A stretch of 16,132 nucleotides of DNA from Sulfurimonas sp. (GTDB lineage Bacteria; Campylobacterota; Campylobacteria; Campylobacterales; Sulfurimonadaceae), in assembly GCA_027063215.1 (NCBI GenBank), contig JAMOSE010000046.1, positions 1-16,132 of the forward strand. Reading direction: 5' to 3'. Numbering within the stretch: the stretch's first letter is position 1; the number at the start of each line of letters is the position of its first letter. The notes under the pieces were generated by a model. It saw only the letters and a list, made by a program, of their open reading frames with translations. It was not told the origin of the DNA and ran no database searches. Of the stretch, positions 14,257-16,132 are shown piece by piece. The position numbers and the translations under genes are program-made.

Positions 14257-16132
14257 AGCTTCTTCTTTTTCTTTGCATAAAATACTATTTGAAATAGCAA
14301 TATAAAAGCAGCTTCCTTTATCATCACTTTCCCAAGAGAGCCTACCGCCTAAATATTTTGAAGCTATAATTTTTGACATATAAATTCCCAGACCCGTTCC
14401 ATTTTTGGCTTTTGTACTGACATAGGGTTCCCCAAGTTTTGCTTTTATACTTGGATCTATGCCGCCACCGTTGTCGCATATTTTCAAAACAGTCTCTTTT
14501 TTCGTGCTTGTAGCACTTATAGTGATCTGTCCGTCTTGCATATTCTTTTCTTTGATGGCATCTTTTGCATTGTTAATGATGTTTATAAGCACCTGCATCA
14601 GTTGATTTTGATAGGTACATATTGCAATTTGAGCATTTTGTTCATATTGCAGTGCGATAGAATTATTTTCAAGAGATTTTCCAACCAGATGTTTTAATCT
14701 TTCTATAATTGCATCTAAACTAAGAAGTTCTCTTTCTTTCTCCGGTTTGAAAAAATTTCTAAAATCATCTATAGTGTGAGAAAGGTAGCGTGTCTGTTCA
14801 TTCAGTGTTGCTATCAATTCCTCTAAAGATTCCGGTTTGATCGCTTCTTGGAGTTGTATTTGTGCCTGTATATTGTTTGATACCATAGAGATAACACTGA
14901 GTGGTTGTCTCCATTGGTGGGCTATCATAGAGAGCATATCTCCCATTGCCGCTTGTCGAGACTGGGCAAGCATCAGTTCCTCTTTTTTTTGCATCTCCGT
15001 AGTGTCAATAATAGCTATGAGGTAGATAGCTTTGCTGATAACATTATCATCATCAAGTTTTACCGCATTCAAAATTCCATTTCTTTGTTCGCCTGATTTT
15101 GTCCGAATAGAGTGTTTGAATTTTGGAAATTTTGTAGGGTTTTGGTAATACTCTTTCATTTGTAAGCGTGTCTCTTCATCACTTTGTGCAAAAAACTTTT
15201 CTATAAGCCTTTGTGTTGTTGGAATCTCTTCAAGTGTGTAGCCTGTGAGTTGTTCAAAAATTTTGTTAATAAGTAAAATTTCACCATCTTCATTAAATAG
15301 TATAATAGGGATAGGTGTTGTTTCTATCACTTTTTGAAATCTGCTTTTTTCTATTTCAAGCCGAAACATCAGCATTTTAGACTGAGTGATATCACGAATA
15401 ATTTTTAACAAATACAAAGGCGTACCTACTTCATCTTTAAGAAGAACAACAGCCAGATTGACCCAAACAATATTGCCGTTTTTGTGCACATAGCGTTTTT
15501 CTATATTATAGCTGTTTCTTTCTCCATTAACTAACTCTTTAATCAGCTGTTTATCGGTATTTCTATCCTCTTCATAGGTGATATCTGACACATACATTTG
15601 CGTGAATTCTTCTTTTGTATAGCCAAGCAATTTTGAGAGATGTTCATTCGTATCTATCCACTTACCGTCAAGTGAGGCATGAGCAATGCCGATCTCGGCT
15701 TCTTCAAATGTCAGTTTGTAAAGATGCTCCTGCTCATAGAGCTTTTGTGTGAGTTTTTCTTCGTTTGTTATGTCAATCCCTGAGGTTATAATGCTTATTA
15801 CAGTACCGTCTTTATCTGTGAGAGCGTTATTTGTCCAAGAAATGAGGTGTTCCTTGCCTTTTGTATCTATAATTTTATTTATATATTCTTTGACTTCTTC
15901 TCTATTACCAGAAAGAAGGGCGGTAAAAACATCTTTTACTTTACTCTGTATATATTTTGGTATAAAATTCTGTATAAAATTTTTGCCCAGAAGTTCTTTT
16001 TTTGAAGCGCCGAGTATCTTACAACCAGCAGGATTAATCATCTCAATATTTCCCTGCGTATCCAAAATCATAATGATTGTTCCAACGGTATTTATGTATA
16101 AATCAGCCAGTTTATGTTCTTCTTTCACTTCT
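14254..16132 (-). CDS. Multi-PAS sensor histidine kinase, partial (N-terminus beyond window)
   Basis: At least 624 residues. The first possible start is a GTG at 16128, only four bases from the right edge, and the frame is open past it. The true start therefore probably lies outside the window. Residue numbers count from that GTG. Three PAS domains are visible (about 6-125, 133-253 and 263-378), each followed by the usual linker (GIDITNEEKL, IRDITQSKML, IIDTTEMQKK). A DHp helix carries the phospho-acceptor in MIAHQWRQPLSVIS (401-414, His404), an H-box style very common in Campylobacterota. The ATPase domain has the N-box INIINNAKDAI (515-525), DNGGG (552-556) and GTGLGIYM (577-584). All catalytic motifs are intact. 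No membrane segment is seen in the visible part. The cognate response regulator is not in the window. Confidence 0.93.
   Translation of the reverse strand, partial: EVKEEHKLADLYINTVGTIIMILDTQGNIEMINPAGCKILGASKKELLGKNFIQNFIPKYIQSKVKDVFTALLSGNREEVKEYINKIIDTKGKEHLISWTNNALTDKDGTVISIITSGIDITNEEKLTQKLYEQEHLYKLTFEEAEIGIAHASLDGKWIDTNEHLSKLLGYTKEEFTQMYVSDITYEEDRNTDKQLIKELVNGERNSYNIEKRYVHKNGNIVWVNLAVVLLKDEVGTPLYLLKIIRDITQSKMLMFRLEIEKSRFQKVIETTPIPIILFNEDGEILLINKIFEQLTGYTLEEIPTTQRLIEKFFAQSDEETRLQMKEYYQNPTKFPKFKHSIRTKSGEQRNGILNAVKLDDDNVISKAIYLIAIIDTTEMQKKEELMLAQSRQAAMGDMLSMIAHQWRQPLSVISMVSNNIQAQIQLQEAIKPESLEELIATLNEQTRYLSHTIDDFRNFFKPEKERELLSLDAIIERLKHLVGKSLENNSIALQYEQNAQIAICTYQNQLMQVLINIINNAKDAIKEKNMQDGQITISATSTKKETVLKICDNGGGIDPSIKAKLGEPYVSTKAKNGTGLGIYMSKIIASKYLGGRLSWESDDKGSCFYIAISNSILCKEKEEA

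Noticed and set aside
16126..16132. GTG at 16128 as the true start of the histidine kinase
   Set aside because: Only four bases are visible upstream, the frame remains open through them, and the first PAS domain begins almost at once, so a start beyond the window is more likely.

Overview
The window is AT-rich and very gene-dense. It reads as a chromosomal segment of a Campylobacterota (Epsilonproteobacteria) bacterium, probably Sulfurimonas/Sulfurovum-like. The evidence is the protein style: an HQWRQPL-type PAS histidine kinase, an atpB gene standing apart from the other ATP synthase genes, a DUF4149 membrane protein, a GatB amidotransferase and a NosL-like protein. This lineage call is an inference from recognised family features; no search was run. 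No tRNA, rRNA, CRISPR array, insertion sequence or phage gene was seen, and no gene-free stretch exceeds about 110 bases.

Layout from left to right; everything is on the minus strand unless stated. (1) 1-3316: a tightly overlapping four-gene cluster. In transcription order it encodes a periplasmic NosL-like protein, an FtsX/MacB-type permease, a LolD/MacB-type ATPase, and a polytopic membrane protein with Cys/His motifs that runs off the left edge. It looks like a metal or thiol/protein-complex assembly system. (2) 3385-5943: a Ste24-type M48 protease, PrmC (release-factor methyltransferase) and a DUF4149 membrane protein, tightly packed. (3) 5985-6290: a Dabb stress-responsive domain protein. 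A short divergent promoter region with two symmetric elements separates it from a 63-residue membrane protein gene on the plus strand (6378-6569). (4) 6566-12504: a long five-gene run in transcription order gatB, a voltage-sensor-type K+ channel with an RCK domain, a second stand-alone RCK protein, gpsA, and a DASS/SLC13 anion transporter. (5) 12568-13516: atpB (F0 subunit a) followed by an 87-residue two-helix membrane protein. (6) 13626-14219, plus strand: a periplasmic c-type haem protein of the DUF3365/Tll0287-like family, divergent from atpB and ending in a hairpin terminator. (7) 14254-16132: a multi-PAS histidine kinase whose N-terminus lies beyond the right edge.

Most of the content is housekeeping: tRNA amidation, phospholipid precursor synthesis, ATP synthase and release-factor modification. 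The parts most worth a second look are the NosL-like/ABC/Cys-rich membrane cluster, the paired RCK proteins whose nucleotide-binding glycines are altered, the symmetric elements around the promoter of the small membrane protein, and the haem protein facing a PAS kinase. Several starts were moved from the longest possible reading frame on ribosome-binding-site evidence (gpsA, stand-alone RCK, FtsX permease).
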